Position numbers and translations under genes: made by a program | Assembly (NCBI GenBank): GCA_964019695.1 | Contig: OZ026526.1 | Location: 7,893,254 to 7,957,253, forward strand | Origin: Loripinus fragilis | Lineage: Eukaryota > Mollusca > Bivalvia > Lucinida > Lucinidae | Length of the DNA: 64,000 bases | Reading direction: 5' to 3' | Notes under the pieces: generated by a model | What the model was told of the DNA's origin: nothing | Seen by the model: the letters and a program-made list of their open reading frames with translations, nothing else | The model's database searches: none | Shown here: positions 21,234-33,343 of the stretch, one piece after another | How the letters are laid out: every line of letters starts with the position of its first letter | Numbering within the stretch: the stretch's first letter is position 1

Positions 21234-22174
21234 CGAGGGTTAGTCAAAAATAACTGAGCCCTACCTCATAACATTTGAATCAAGTAAAATGGACATATAA
21301 TTAGATGATATTTCATTGTAGTTACATGTCATCTATTCAATCACATAATTTATTTCTGGTGGTAGGCTTTTTGTAACGGTTGCTAGGCAACAGAATATGA
21401 GCTGTCAGAGGGGTGCGTTCACGCTGTGATACATCTAAGTCTGAGCGTTGCTATGGAAACATTAATGTTAAAGCAAGATTTTATTCACTGTCGTCTGACA
21501 CCTTTAGCATGTGCCTATAAAGTGTCTCAGAACAGAAACCAACTGACCCTAAATTATGGATGCTGCGGTTGTTTGATTTCAGAATTTATCAAATTTTAAC
21601 GTGCCTGACGTCCTATAATTTACCCCACCCACATTCAAATTTACACAATTTTAAAAGAAAACATAAAATATTAGCCTAATGATGCTTTAACAGTACTACA
21701 TACATAAACCAACCCTCAGACATATTAAGTTCCTTGATTTAAATTCACAATTTTGTTTCCATGGCAACACAATTCTCATGTATTTAAAAAATTGTGGAAT
21801 TTTGGCGGTTTTTGTTGCTAGGCAACGCATACAATCAATGTTCACCTAAACATGAACTAACTAAGTGTAATGAAAAGACAATATGATACTTGTTATTCAA
21901 ATAAATGTCAAATCTGTCTTTCATAAAAACTATCAATCATGCAAGCTTTTTAAAAACATAATGTATATTCCTGGCGACTGAGATCGTGAACGCATCGATC
22001 TGACTGACGATGTTCAGTTGCCTAGCAACCAAAATAGAAGCTTCACTAGGATGATTCTTCAGGGTAAAAAAATCGGTGACATATGATACTTATAGAAAAT
22101 AATAACATTTGTTGTCTACTATACTAAACTAAAATGTTATGAGGTAGGGCTCAGTTATTTTTGACTGACCCTCG
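21234..22174. mobile_element. 941 bp Tc1/mariner-like element with 43-bp TIRs
   Basis: Bounded by TA on each side. Both ends begin CGAGGG(T)(T/C)AGTCAAAAATAACTG and continue GAGCCCTACCTCATAACATT, with one mismatch over about 43 bp. The interior has GTTGCTAGGCAAC palindromes (21380, 21816, 22017 region) and no transposase frame. The highly similar ends suggest a relatively recent insertion into intron 7 of gene A. Confidence 0.85.
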
Positions 22175-22796
22175 TATTTTGAGGGGTGGGGAGTAGAAAC
22201 CATAAATGATGCTTAAACTGTTTCGAATACGTTTTACCATATAGATTTGCTTCAAAATTACATTGAAACACTAAGATATAAGAAGAGATAATATCTGTAT
22301 GGTCTAAAGCAATTAATTATATATATTTGAATGCTCAATCTAATATTATACATGAAAAGAGCAATACAAACAGATTTTTATAATAAGCACAATCGTTTGA
22401 AGATAAGGATCATACTAGTCTGCAAAGTATCGCAAATTTACAATACCATCACCACACAAGGGATGAAAGGAAATGAAGGCTAGGCCAAAAACTGACTTCT
22501 AGCCCCACTTCAAAGCTACAAGCTGAAGTTAAAAGTGTGGTTCCACGCATATGCTTAATAACAAAAAAACTAGATAAAGAGTATGCAAACATAAAAAAGT
22601 TTTCTTAATTCTCATTCAAAACGTAGATTGTGTTTCTTCAAAAGAACCATTTCATAGAGACGGCTCTTTTGAGGACCATTAAAATATGTTTGAAATGATG
22701 GGTGTGAAAATAATTGAAATTTTACACTCCAAAATATGTTTTTCTGGAATATGTCAAAATCTAATGAGTTGGCTGCAATGGCTTTTTATTCACCAG

Positions 22797-22884
22797 ATTG
22801 TATATGGAAGAAAGTCAGAACAGAAGTGTTATGGAGTGATACAACCTAAAGAAAACCATCTGGAAAATCTTGGAATAACTTGCG
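22797..22884 (+). CDS. Gene A exon 8 (unknown domain, VYG..EQ..YGV)
   Basis: 88 nt between TTCACCAG and TTGCG|GTAATA. It encodes IVYGRKSEQKCYGVIQPKEN, then HLENLGITC and one base. Gene B exon 8 (53514-53601) has the same length and phase and reads VVYGKLAEQRLYGVLEAGVN. The shared core is VYG...EQ..YGV. The donor GTAATA is weaker than the others in this gene. Confidence 0.82.
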
Positions 22885-23369
22885 GTAATAAAGTACATAT
22901 TACATGTATAACTACATGTTAATGTAATTGTGCTAAATAGAAGCTTAATGTGTATCCATTGTGATAAATTATTGATTGTATGGGGTTGTAGGAAGGCATT
23001 GTCATCTTTTATCCTTTAACACGTGTGGATTATAACCCTATACATTCAAGAAACCTATAAAAACGGTTTGGCTGACAGTGAAAACGCAGATAAAATGCAG
23101 CTTAATGCAGCACTCAATCATGGTCTACATTATTTGCTAAGATGTAATAATCTTTAGGGATGTAAATAATTATGATTTAGAAATGTTGACATTTGATACA
23201 CAAAATTGACCAACCCATATCTATTGTATCAATATTAATGGGTAATCCATCAGAGTGAACATGCAATTATTCTGTTGTTTTGTATTATCTGCTGTTGCTC
23301 TCAATTGTTTTTTTTATATGTTTGGACCTTGTTTTGTGGCGTTGTTCTTGGTGTCATTTCTAGTTTAGC

Positions 23370-23740
23370 AATCATTTAGGGGATAACCATATTCAAATTT
23401 TTCATTTGGGGAGGTATATCGTCGGATATACGGTCGGAAATTTAGTTTTACGGCGAAGCGCGAGCGGAGCAGTAAAACTTGATTTCCGAACGTATATCCG
23501 ACGATATACCTCCCCCAATGAAAAATTTGAATATGGTTATCCCCATTCTAATGCACTTCTTCAGTTTCGTCTCAAATAGGAACGTTGCAAGCCGCATAAT
23601 GCCACACGTCATCTAATGAAATGTGACGTAATTAATGACGTCAAACTATTTCCTACAGTATATCGCAGGATATACTGTCGCAATTTGTTGACGTTATCCA
23701 ATCAGAAGTAGCGTTACAAAAACAAGTGCATTAGAATTCA
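23370..23740. mobile_element. Palindrome-containing repeat, copy 1
   Basis: A 166-bp palindrome (23379-23544) with arms GGGGATAACCATATTCAAAT, then ATTTGGGGAGGTATATCGTC, GGATATACG, is followed by ATTCTAATGCACTTCTTCAG. About 190 bp later the segment ends in the inverted GTGCATTAGAAT. A minus-orientation copy lies at 48836-49182. No coding capacity. Confidence 0.78.
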
Positions 23741-24116
23741 CTATATTTACATTTTCGAAGCAATCATTTCATGAATTGTAATTTTTTGCAACCGTTCATA
23801 GCCTCATGAATTGCACACATTTGTTTGACAACTGCCAACCTCACTTGCCCATGCAATTCGCTTCGAACATCGAACTCATTCGCCAAAGGTGAAAATGGTG
23901 TTGTGATTGACAGCGAACCACACATGAGTCCCACATGCAAAACAAGCCTCTTGTTTGCTCCATTAGCTCTCCCTGTTCAAGCTGGCTGTTCCGCTTTTCC
24001 ATTTTACAGTCTGACTAAACCGTTAAGAGGACGGCATGTTAAAAACAAAACTGTTTTAATTCCTAAATAAAAAATATATATATTTTAGATATTTATAATA
24101 AAATGTAATTATAAGC

Positions 24117-24250
24117 AATAAATTCAATTTTGGAATATTTATGGAATCATGAACACTTCGGGTCTCTTGCAAAGTTAGCATGAAGCCCTTACTTTGTAAG
24201 AGACCCGAATTATTTATGATTCCATTAGCATTCCAAAAATTGAATTCATT
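24117..24250. repeat. Long imperfect palindrome
   Basis: AATTCAATTTTGGAATATTT, ATGGAATCATGAAC, TTCGGGTCTCTTGCAAAGT on the left pair with ACTTTGTAAGAGACCCGAAT, TATTTATGATTCCAT, ATTCCAAAAATTGAATTC on the right. The unpaired centre is short (about 15 bp). No coding content. Confidence 0.75.
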
Positions 24251-25154
24251 TCTGAAGAGGAAAAGAAATATGGATGCTTTAAAATAAATGCATTCTCTGT
24301 GTGTTCTACATCTCTTCCTCATGCGCCATCGGTTGGTCTGCAGTCTGTGATTGTGGCATTTCCTGGTTATTCCCACTTACCTTAACGAATGTAAATAGGG
24401 CAGAAACTAAAGCCCAATGATATTCAAATGACAGATTAGTGGTATGCTGAGCTTGTTAAATAAAACGGACAAAGCACTGTAAAACTGTCATTTCGTAATT
24501 ATTAAGAAGTGAGTAAGACCAGGAAGTGCCACAATCACAGACCAAAGGCTAACCAACATTATCACGACGAAGAGACTGAGAATACAAACAGCCATACAAC
24601 AGCAAAAACACAACCAAAATAAAGTAGCCAGCTTCCTTTTTCTCCAGATGACTGATGATCTAGCAAGATGCTTGCAAAACTATAAAGGACACATAATACT
24701 ACATTATAAATCAAGGTTCAAACACAACCCCAATACAATGGTAGCAGCAATAAATGACAAAACAACAGCACTAACAACAACAACAACATCAGAACAACGG
24801 CCTTAGAAGAAACAGTAACTAAGGCCATCTGGAATGGGGCTTTAGTATATCTAAGCATCAGAGCATTCACTCTTTATTCTTCTGTTGTTAAAATACTAAT
24901 ATTGTTCAGCTCTCTGGAGGTTTCCTAACTTAGGCACATTACACCAAATCAAATCGTTGCAATGAGACAAAAGAAAGGGCTTTCTTCCACAGCCAGATTA
25001 TTGCAAAACTAGAATGACATTTAGTACTATATTACAAAACAAGGACAGAAACAAAATCTCCACAAACAATGGGAGTAAAACAATGATTGCTTACATTTTG
25101 TAGATGACACAATCTTTCTATTTCTTGTAATACATATTTGAAACTAAGGTCAAG

Positions 25155-25515
25155 CCAAAGTAAGTAAGGGTGCAAAGATCAGGAATCGATACAATCATGT
25201 ACCAAACCTGACCCAAGATGCCAATGGGAAAGTGACAAACTCAAAGCTAGACACCACAAACGAGAGCCAAGAGGTCAGCCTTTTCCCAGCATGTGACCAC
25301 AAAGCACATTTAAACAGACACGCACAAAGACATAGCAAACACAAGAAAGAAAAAACATAAAAGTCCATAAAAGAAGTACTGCCTTGGAACGGTCAGTAAA
25401 ATATTTTACTGGAGGGCTTAAACTGGTTTAACGGCGCCAACTTTACCCTTAATTCAGATGTGGATCAAGACACATAGATATTTGGTTTGCATGAAAGACC
25501 CCTAACTTATCAATG
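25155..25515 (-). mobile_element. Retroelement tail fragment, family C
   Basis: Antisense. It starts at the element 3' end (CAAAGTAAGTAAGGGTGCAA, AGATCAGGAATCGATAC), passes ACTGGAGGGCTTAAACTGGT, TTAACGGCGCCAACT and stops within ATTTGGTTTGCATGAAAGAC. Confidence 0.85.
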
Positions 25516-25859
25516 CATCATCATAAAAATGTCATACTATATTGTATTCAGTGTGTACTGTAAACGTGTTCAAATGTAGATATCTAGCCATAGCCCAACC
25601 CTACTGGAAATCTTCTGCTCAATTAGAGATTCAAGCCTCAGTTGAGTGTAAGGCGTAGTACTATGTATGAGAAAGCTGCAGTTTTCTAGCTGGAACTAGC
25701 GTTGGTAAAAAAGCACTGCATTATGTGGGGTCCAGTCATATTAAAGTCCATAATTTTGATTAGTAATACCTTAAACGATTTATCAACAGAACAAATAATG
25801 TTGATGCTTTTTCAATAAAATATAGCGATATTGTATTGAAATAACATAAACTTCATTTC

Positions 25860-26000
25860 TAACCATTTGTTTTGCTCCTGCTATTATATTGGCATGGTTT
25901 CTGTGACGTCAGCGACACGTTATGAAACGTAAGTATTATGTTATCAAAATAAATCCTCGATATATATAAGAAGTCTGATTCCATGGAACTACTTCAAATT
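25860..26000. repeat. GTGACGTCAGCGACACGTTAT repeat
   Basis: TTCTGTGACGTCAGCGACAC, then GTTATCAAAATAAATCCTCG and CTGATTCCATGGAACT match copies at 33465-33660 (CTGTAACGTCAGCGTCACGT) and 37495-37700 (CTGGAACGTCAGCGTCACGT). The motif includes a CRE-like TGACGTCA here. The ends are not defined. Confidence 0.6.
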
Positions 26001-26157
26001 GGGTGAGGCAGTCCCAATTGGGGCCATCCCATCTGACCCAATTCTATTAAAAAAATCTGACCTCACTCTAATTAAAATTAAAATGTTTATTTAATGAGTT
26101 TGTAGATAATGTAAAGTTTCATTTCTGACGCTTGTTATAGGTCTGTTTTCCTTTCAG

Positions 26158-26287
26158 CTGACGTACGAGATACCATATACATTGAGTGGATTCACTTAGG
26201 CTTGAGCCGCGCCTACGAGACTTCAGAGCTGAAGGAGATACTAGGAGAAACAGAGAAAGTTACTAACAAGAGCAGTTGTCAACACAA
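26158..26287 (+). CDS. Gene A exon 9 (C-terminal helical region; possibly the last exon)
   Basis: 130 nt after CCTTTCAG. It encodes ADVRDTIYIEWIHLGLSRAY, then ETSELKEILGETEKVTNK and SSCQHK. 23 of 44 residues match gene B exon 9 by eye. The ELKEILGETEKV part looks like an amphipathic helix. The end CACAA|GTAAGT is a strong donor, and reading through it gives AAG TAA, a stop at 26289-26291. Gene B has the same arrangement but goes on to a tenth exon. I found no such exon before gene B begins, so this exon may be terminal here, or the next exon may have been lost or too diverged to see. Confidence 0.88.
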
Positions 26288-26434
26288 GTAAGTGTCAAAA
26301 ATGGAAGAGATACATGTGGGGATCAAAAGAGAGTGGGGAATAGGGGCTGGGTGCTTAGACTTCCTACCCTTATAAAAATCACAAAGCTGTATGTTCCCTT
26401 AGGACTACTGGTATGGACCCCCTGGAAATTCCCA

Positions 26435-26582
26435 GGCCTCGAGGTTATAAAACTTGAATACAGTCTCAGACTCAAAATAAAGCGCAATGATTGGCTGCTT
26501 GGGGACACGTGTCCACAAGCAGCCAATCATTGCGCTTTATTTTGAGTCTGAGAATGAATTGAAGCTTTATAGCCTCGAGGCC
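26435..26582. mobile_element. 148 bp palindromic element, GGCCTCGAGGTTATAAA ends
   Basis: Arms: GGCCTCGAGGTTATAAAACT, then CTCAGACTCAAAATAAAGCG, CAATGATTGGCTGCTTG. The centre is GGACACGTGTCC. The right arm mirrors the left almost exactly, so the whole element can form one hairpin. A second copy lies at 50571-50718. It contains AATAAA on the plus strand 0.2 kb after the last exon found for gene A. Confidence 0.88.
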
Positions 26583-26934
26583 AGCATTCAAAGTCTGGCC
26601 ATCATCTGCTCACCAGCAACACGCCATTAAATTAGCGTAAAGCAGGCAGGCAGATGGTAGCTCCTTAACGTACTGGGTATAGGAATGCTGAACTTGGACT
26701 CCTTGAGGCGAAACTTTCTGCAACCCCACAGGATAGGCGCAATCGAAAACGCTCTTAACAATCGACGAACATGGATCATAAATCGCTACAAACAGTGATT
26801 TCGATTGCCATTTGTCGCCCTTTGGGTGGCAAATGGCAACTGAAAACTCTGTTTCTAACTATTGTTGTTCTACGTTCGTCGATAGTATATACATTTTTGG
26901 TTGCCGCCGATATGGTTTCCTTACAAAAGCTGAA

Positions 26935-27395
26935 TAAACTTTGCTTTCCTCTTTAATTGCACGCAGGTGGGTCGGACTTCAGACTCTATGACGGTTCCTA
27001 CTTAAAAACTTATCTATTGATGAGATGGTAGGGGCCAGGCGGGGTTTACCTGTTGGATTTCTTTTGCTCTGGTATTCAGTTTTATGTACTGTTGGGTCAT
27101 TATCTTTGCTTTATCGCCTTTTTTATATCTTGATTTATATATTCTAGGAGATGATGCATGGATTAGTTCGGGGTCTTTCATGTGTTATTTATGTCTTGTG
27201 TTTGCCATGCTTTCGCGTCTGTTCATGGCTGCCGCCGTGTGGTGACCTGAAGGGAAAGGGATAACCTTTTGGCTCTTGTTTGCGATGTTTATTGTGATTT
27301 TGCTACTTTTTCATTTGGTATCCTGAGACAGGTGTGGTACTTGATTGTATTGATTCCTGATCCTTGCTGTCTTTCTTGCTTTGATTAATGTTGAA
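26935..27395 (+). mobile_element. Retroelement tail fragment, family C
   Basis: Starts in the coding end (TTTGCTTTCCTCTTTAATTG, CACGCAGGTGGGTCGGAC, as at 61485-61520) and continues through the untranslated tail to ATTGTATTGATTCCTGATCC. About 65 bp including the middle TTGTCGGGCCCACC part is missing, and the 3' end is cut short. Confidence 0.82.
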
Positions 27396-28439
27396 GCTTG
27401 TATCAAACATTAGGTACAAGTTTGGTATGTTTGTGCAAGGCATATTTAAATTAGCCTCTGCATCTGTACAATCTGATTAGATCTTTAATTTTTCAGCTTG
27501 ATTAACGTTCGACCCTTAAAAGGGCCTATCGATTATTCTAATCACGCTATTGGGATGTGCATGCTGGTCTGTACCTTTGCTGTTAACATGCAGTAAAGTC
27601 AGTTATTTCACGCTGCAGTCAATTTATCTCAAGCAATGTTGAGTCCAACACAAAGAATGCTGATTAGTCATTACAGTTTTAGTTGGAATACTCTAAAAAC
27701 AAGCACATGAACTCCGTTCAGAAATTCTGTTGTAACGGTTTTTCGATGCTCCTGCTTTAAAAAGTAATTTTAGGTAATACATCACTGTGAGCAAGTTTTT
27801 CATGTAGACCTCCCTTATGTCTCCAATCGGTTCTGTGCATGTGTGAGCTCCTGGCAAAGCCCTGGTATATGGAGAAAATCATGAAATTGAGAAAAGCACC
27901 CACAGACTAAGACAATTTGACATCCGTAGAACCGCTCTTCTTGAAAAAAAAATGGAAATATCAACAGATTCATTTTAATATTTGGGAGTGGTCATTTCAA
28001 TGCCCGAGAAGTTCGTGGGAAATCATCTAGTGTGACTACACACCGTATACCTGGAAACGTGAATGCGATTGCCTGGGATTTTGCTATAACGACATCTATA
28101 ACTCACTGGTCAATGAGTCAGTAGTATATAAAAACGGGCCTGCGACCAAAATTTCAATCATTTCCAAAGTCTGAGGGAAATGAGGAGAAAATAAACATGA
28201 TAAATGAATATAAAGGAAAAGTATAAAGCTTTTGACCCTCCTATGTTGTTCGCAAGTAAAATCAGTAGAACGCCATACCGATCATTTAAGCTTAGCCAAC
28301 CATCGTCTAAAATCTAGGCACATAAGCATGCGGTCATAAGCAAAGACTTAAACTAAAAAACAGCAAATATAAAGTTATGGATAGTTTATTTCTCGACAGG
28401 TAAAACGTAGATGCTATAACGTCAACTCTCTTCTCTATA

Positions 28440-28545
28440 AGTTTAACTCTCCATCCATCTGTCTGCTTGTCTGTCTGTATTTCGTCATGTCTGTCTGTCT
28501 GTCTGTCTATCTGTTTCTCTATATGTGTGTCTGTTTGTCTGTCCG
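28440..28545 (+). repeat. TGTC-rich microsatellite
   Basis: Imperfect (CTGT)n, for example ATGTCTGTCTGTCTGTCTGT followed by interrupted units CTATCTGTTTCTC, TGTGTCTGTTTGTCTGTCCG. A similar short tract occurs in the repeat at 55376-55415. Confidence 0.85.
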
Positions 28546-29911
28546 CACATCAGCACAGCTCTGGACCCTGGGGTGACAAAACAAAAGTAATAAAAACCAC
28601 GTCAATGCATTTGATATGTGGACAGAGAATTAGGTTTTTATTATGATTTTTCGATGAGAAAAAATATTCTCTATCACTATGGCAACGGAAGCAGTTCGAT
28701 TGCGATACCAGTTTTGGATATGGTCACTCCATATGTGAGTAAGTACAGCAGTCATTTGCAACCACGGTCCCATGGGACCTGTAATATCATTGACTGGCAT
28801 GTAGGGACTTTTTTATGTGTCGACAGAGCTTTGGATATGTCATGCTTTGTAGAGGGAAACGTCAAAATCTTCATTATTCCCCGATCCCAAGTGCAGTGGT
28901 GGGTGAGGGGGAAAATAACAGGTGCACAACACAATGATATAGTGTACTTGTACATTGTTTATGTGTAGTTCAGGGGGGCAAATATGAAGCAGTTCCATAT
29001 CATGTCACAGCGTTGGCTCAGAACACAAGCAATTGCCTGTAAAGGACGCACCTGTAATAGAAAACGTATGACTTGATTGTATCGATTCCTGATCTTTGCA
29101 CCCTTAGTTACTTTTATCATAAATGTAGATCCCTATCCCTTCCACTTACATGTAACAGGCACTATTATAGCGTCCTGACACGAGGAGCCTTCGCTTTTAT
29201 GAACTAAAAAAGAAGATTCAACCCTAGCTTACCTATCATGTTCGAGTACATGGTGTGTTATTTTATATATACTAACATAGATCCCAGAGTCTTGAAGCGT
29301 ATCGATGAATATTGATGTATACTCAGAAAAAACAATTGAATGATATTTAGATTCAGTCACATCTCTTACATCCAATACAATAAAAACTCAACCAATTATG
29401 CATGCGTTTCATAAGTCCAGACATCTACTATCAAAATGGCTGCTTTATTTTAGTCACGCTTCAATGGTTTAAGTACAGTGCAAATCCAAATGGTTCAACC
29501 CTCTATACTGAAAAGTCACAAACATTCAAAAATGATTGAAACCCATTTTTATCGTTTGTATTCCATAATGACTGGCTCTAAAATCATCGCTGGTTCTCCC
29601 TCTAAAAATTGCACCTAATTTTGAAGCTGTTGTAAGTGTTTTATTGCAAATTTGTGATCAAATTTGCCAGGGTATGTCACATCCGTGTATTTTTGTTGAA
29701 GTAATGGTCCCATTATATGGGGAGATGACTGATAAATTGGTGTTAACTTTTGTCTTTGGTCGGAATTAGAACATAAGCAATGACCTGGTAAAAGTTTCAG
29801 CAAAAATTGAGAGTGCTAAATTGTTTGCTTGTGAACTTTGGGTAGAGAGGGTATGTACATTTGGTGTAGTACTGTATCTTAACCAATGACCCGTGAATTT
29901 CAGGAGCCTGA

Positions 29912-30415
29912 TGCTTTGGCTGTTTGTCGGGCCCACTGGGGTTTACCTGTTGGATTTCTTTTTCTCCGGTATTCAGTTTAATTTACTGTTGAGTCCTTAT
30001 CCTTGCTTTATCTCCTTGTTATATCTTGATTTATATGTTTTAGGAGATGATGCATTGATAAGTTAGGGGTCTTTTATGCAAACCAAATATCTATATGTCT
30101 TGATCCACATCTGAATTAAGGGTGATGTTGGCGCCGTTAAACCGGTTTAAGCCCTCCAGTAAAATATATTGCTGACCGTTCCAAGGCGGTACTTCTTTTG
30201 TGGATCTTTTATGTTTTTGTTATGTCTTGTGTTTGCTTTGTCTTTGTGCGCGTCTGTTTATTTGTGCTTTGTGGTCACCTGCTGGGAATGGGCTGACCTC
30301 TTGGCTCTCGTTTGTGGTGTCTGCTGTAAGTTTGTCACTTTCCCATTGGTATCCTGGGTCAGGTGTGGTACTTAATTGTATCGACTCCTGATCTTTGCAC
30401 CCTTACTTACTTTTA
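29912..30415 (+). mobile_element. Retroelement tail, family C, near-complete 3' part
   Basis: Runs from GATGCTTTGGCTGTTTGTCG through GGGGTTTACCTGTTGGATTT and TTAAACCGGTTTAAGCCCTC to GATCTTTGCACCCTTACTTA. It matches the tail of the 60912 element almost along its whole length. The two overlapping 60-70-codon ORFs inside are not genes. Confidence 0.85.
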
Positions 30416-30784
30416 TTTCAATTAGCATTTTGGTGAATAGCATAGTAAAATTTCTATCGATGTCAAAAATAATTTGTTTGAAAATTATATTTCCAAATGT
30501 TATAAAGTCAAGAGAATTATAATATCTTCAATTTTTTTTGAGTATATTTTAAATTACTATCATCGTCAACTGGACGTGGTCTGTGGGCGCATTTCTAAAT
30601 TCCCTGATATTTCACAAGATATCAGGGCTTTGACAGAAGCTTGCACTGGCACAGAACCTGCTGGATAAATTAGGGGAGGTCTACTCTAGTAACTTTCTTA
30701 TAGTGATGTAGGATCTAAAATTACTTATAAAAGCAGGAACTTGGAAAAACCGTTACAACAGAATTTCTGAACGGAGTAAGGTAC

Positions 30785-30990
30785 TTTTGAGGAAGCGTCG
30801 TGGCTTATTTGGTAGAGCCTAGGACTGGGTAATGAGGGGTTGCCAGTTTGAGACTTTCTGCAGGTGGAATCACTTTGTTGTGTTCCTGTACAATACATTT
30901 TATCCACTGATTAGTACTGGTTCAACCCAGGAAGACCCATCTCGACATGACTGAAATAAGTGTTGACTTGGATGTAAAGCATCAGAATAA
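30785..30990 (+). repeat. tRNA-derived SINE copy
   Basis: GGCTTATTTGGTAGAGCCTA is an A-box-like head and GTTGCCAGTTTGAGACTTTC a decayed B box. The body CACTGATTAGTACTGGTTCA, ACCCAGGAAGACCCATC matches the SINE at 63418-63612 closely, and it ends GATGTAAAGCATCAGAATAA. Confidence 0.65.
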
Positions 30991-32134
30991 ACAAAGCAAA
31001 CAGATACAGTTCATATTGCAATAATACTTGCCTTGTGCCTGACAATATGTTTGAACACTTGGGCATGAGGCCCCATGTTCAATAATTTTCTTCTAGAAAG
31101 AAACACAAGCAAAAAGTAAAACAAATACAGTATGGTTCCAATACTTTATTCCCTTTACTTTATTATTGCACCTTGTATTGATATTTCAATGTTTAGTGTC
31201 AAATACCTCACATATTCGGGAAAGTCCGACACAATTTTAGAAATAAATTATGCCTCGGGTGTATATAAGGTAACAAGGCAATAGATATTTTATAAAAAAA
31301 AACAACATAAACTTCATTAATATCCTTTTATAGCGTGCCAAAATTGACCTTTGACAGATTAATTTTCGCCAAAATTTTCGTGATATTCAATAGTTTTTGT
31401 GGAGTACTCCAACCTTGGTCATGCTTAACAGGAAATATGAAGATTATTTCAATTCGTTACTGCAAATGGTCTGATAGCCTAGTGGCTAGTTGACAAGTTG
31501 TAGGATTAAAACTTGGAAGGAACCTTTTTTTATATAATTGTCAAATTGCATTCTTTTTTAAAATTAATATTGTTTTTATATTTCACGTCATCTTGTGATG
31601 ACTTTTACATATTTCATTTGTATTTAGCCGCTTTTGTATTCATTATTCCCTAAGTTCCCCACTCTTTCCTTGTCAGCTGATAACACTTTGCAAATTTTTT
31701 GGACCCAGTTCAGTACAATGTAACGACAAAACGTTGGTTCTGATCTGGATACAAACCATTTGACACTCTGATAGTGTTCCTGAAAGAAATTTTGAAAAGG
31801 TTAATTTAGAAAGAAAGTCAGCAGATTATAACAAAAGTCTCAACAACTATTCAGCATGCAAAGAGTTAATTACCTGTAGGCTTATTGAAATTATTTATGC
31901 TGCTACGTGTGTATTTGTTACATAAACGCATGTCAGATTCAAATAAATATATCCAGTTGTGCACACAATCAAGAATAAGGACGAACAACCTAGCAAATTG
32001 AAAAAAAAATGAATAAAACATACTATGATGTATTGTGAATCTTCAAAAAGACTTTTTTAAAACTCCTATTGATCGAAAAGTCAGGAATAAGAGAAACAGA
32101 ATGCCGGTAGCCCAATCCAAAAATTCATAATATA

Positions 32135-32829
32135 CTGTTCACAAAAAGTAGGGGATATTCGAATATTAAAAATTATAACATTTACCAAACGAATGTCATA
32201 CACCTGAAACAGCTAGTATTAATTAGCAAAGTCATTTCACAGTCAATATGAATAAAATTTTCAAGGATTAATCTGGTAACATGTTTCTGAGACAACCATA
32301 ATTAGACCAGGGGTAGCCTTTCAATTTTCACACGTGAATATCACGGTGACGGATTATGTAATGGCTATGCTTTTTTAAAGAAAATATCCGTTATTCAATA
32401 TTCTTTATGTTCAGAAATTGTTTTGATCTCTTTGGCCTAAATTTCAGGAATGTGAGGCTAAAATCTGTCAATTTTTAGTGAATTGTGTCATTTCTTTACA
32501 GTTTTGTAACTACCCTATCTCCTAGAAATAAAAATTATGGTACGCGAAAAAAATCTTAAAAAGCAAAGATATCCATTATGCATCTTTAGCATGCATTATC
32601 GAAAGCATGCTCAAAAATTTGATACTTTTTTTGTGAAATTTGGGTCTTGACCCCTAGTTTCTTTGGCACGTCCTTAAGGTCACATTACCCAATCGTCAGC
32701 CCTCAAATTAAGCAGGAAATCTGGCTTACAGATTGCTCTATGAAAATACAAAAAATATTTATGCGACAAATTAAGATTTTAATTGTTAGACTTTTTTATG
32801 TCCCAATATCCCCTACTCTTTGTGGACAG
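32135..32829. mobile_element. 695 bp TIR element, CTGTTCACAAAAAGTAGGGG ends
   Basis: Flanked by TA. The left end CTGTTCACAAAAAGTAGGGG then ATATT pairs with the right end read backwards, CTGTCCACAAAGAGTAGGGG then ATATT. TA flanks and end sequence fit a Tc1/mariner-type non-autonomous element. The 63-codon ORF at 32647-32838 overlaps its right end and is not a gene. Confidence 0.82.
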
Positions 32830-33267
32830 TATATTTAACAATTTATGGAGGTTTCAAAATTTAATTTGATGAAAATATGCAAGAGACTAATATGATATCA
32901 TTTTAGCTTTTTGAAAAAGTAAATTTAATATATTTCATTTGTTTTAACATTATTTAATATTTTATTTGCTGAAAATGATTCAATATGGTAAAATACAACA
33001 TTTGCATATAAAAGCTTAATTATGCTGTTTTTAATTACATAGAAATCACATTGCATAGAATATGACATTTTGAAAAAAATCACCTAGAAACAATAATGTG
33101 GGTGGGGCTTATATGCTAATTTGCATAATCTTAAAACTTGCATAACTTTTGACTCGGTTGGAATTTTAAGATAGGGTTTCCAGCATTTTGGTTTTCTCAT
33201 CAATGTCATTTAAATCATGAAGAGTTTTAAAAATGATTTTGAAGATTCACAAGACCTTTAAATCCTA

Positions 33268-33343
33268 CTGGACTCAAACCCACATCTTTTGAATGCTAAG
33301 GACACCCGACTATAACTATCCACTAGGCTATCAGGGAATTTTG
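33268..33343 (-). repeat. tRNA-like SINE head
   Basis: Minus strand: TAGCCTAGTGGATAGTTATA (A box TAGCCTAGTGG) and, about 40 bp on, GTGGGTTTGAGTCCAGTAGG (B box GGTTTGAGTCC). Spacing and motifs fit a tRNA-derived pol III promoter. The flanks do not form a proper acceptor stem, so it is a SINE remnant rather than a tRNA gene. Confidence 0.6.

Larger units (their letters stand above)
2258..26287 (+). other. Gene A: B30.2/SPRY-domain protein, nine exons (locus span)
   Basis: Spliced by eye from nine exons: 2258-2269, 2987-3057, 7369-7454, 11608-11728, 13778-14021, 15288-15343, 18290-18383, 22797-22884 and 26158-26287. All borders are AG/GT and all phases join, giving 902 nt of open frame (about 301 residues). 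Residues about 40-168 form a B30.2/SPRY beta-sandwich, recognised from GIGLVPKDYP, MPGWNRHSIGYHADNGG, GFFRKNGEKC and YPCIAMNS. SPRY domains are protein-interaction modules in ubiquitin ligase adaptors, RanBP9/10, SPRYD3 and many others. Residues 179-301 have no family I recognise. No RING, B-box, signal peptide or membrane segment is visible, so a soluble intracellular protein is likely. It is a tandem paralogue of the gene at 33773. The seven exons from 7369 on match that gene in length and phase. No terminal exon equivalent to 59111 was found. In the last exon the frame reads straight into a TAA at 26289-26291, so this copy may end there. Confidence 0.8.

Noticed and set aside
26276..26545. 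89-codon ORF after exon 9 of gene A
   Set aside because: It spans the exon 9 boundary in a different frame and runs into the palindromic element at 26435. There is no independent support.
27499..27610. Possible tenth exon of gene A after TTAATTTTTCAG (36 open codons in the right phase)
   Set aside because: No similarity to gene B exon 10. Part of it (GCATGCTGGTCTGTACCTTT) belongs to the dispersed GATCAGCCTGCGCA-type repeat.
30169..30391. Overlapping hydrophobic ORFs (also at 44527, 48270, 57034, 58770 and 61868)
   Set aside because: All are the same stretch of the family C untranslated tail read in various frames. Recurrence at every copy shows repeat origin, not a membrane-protein family.
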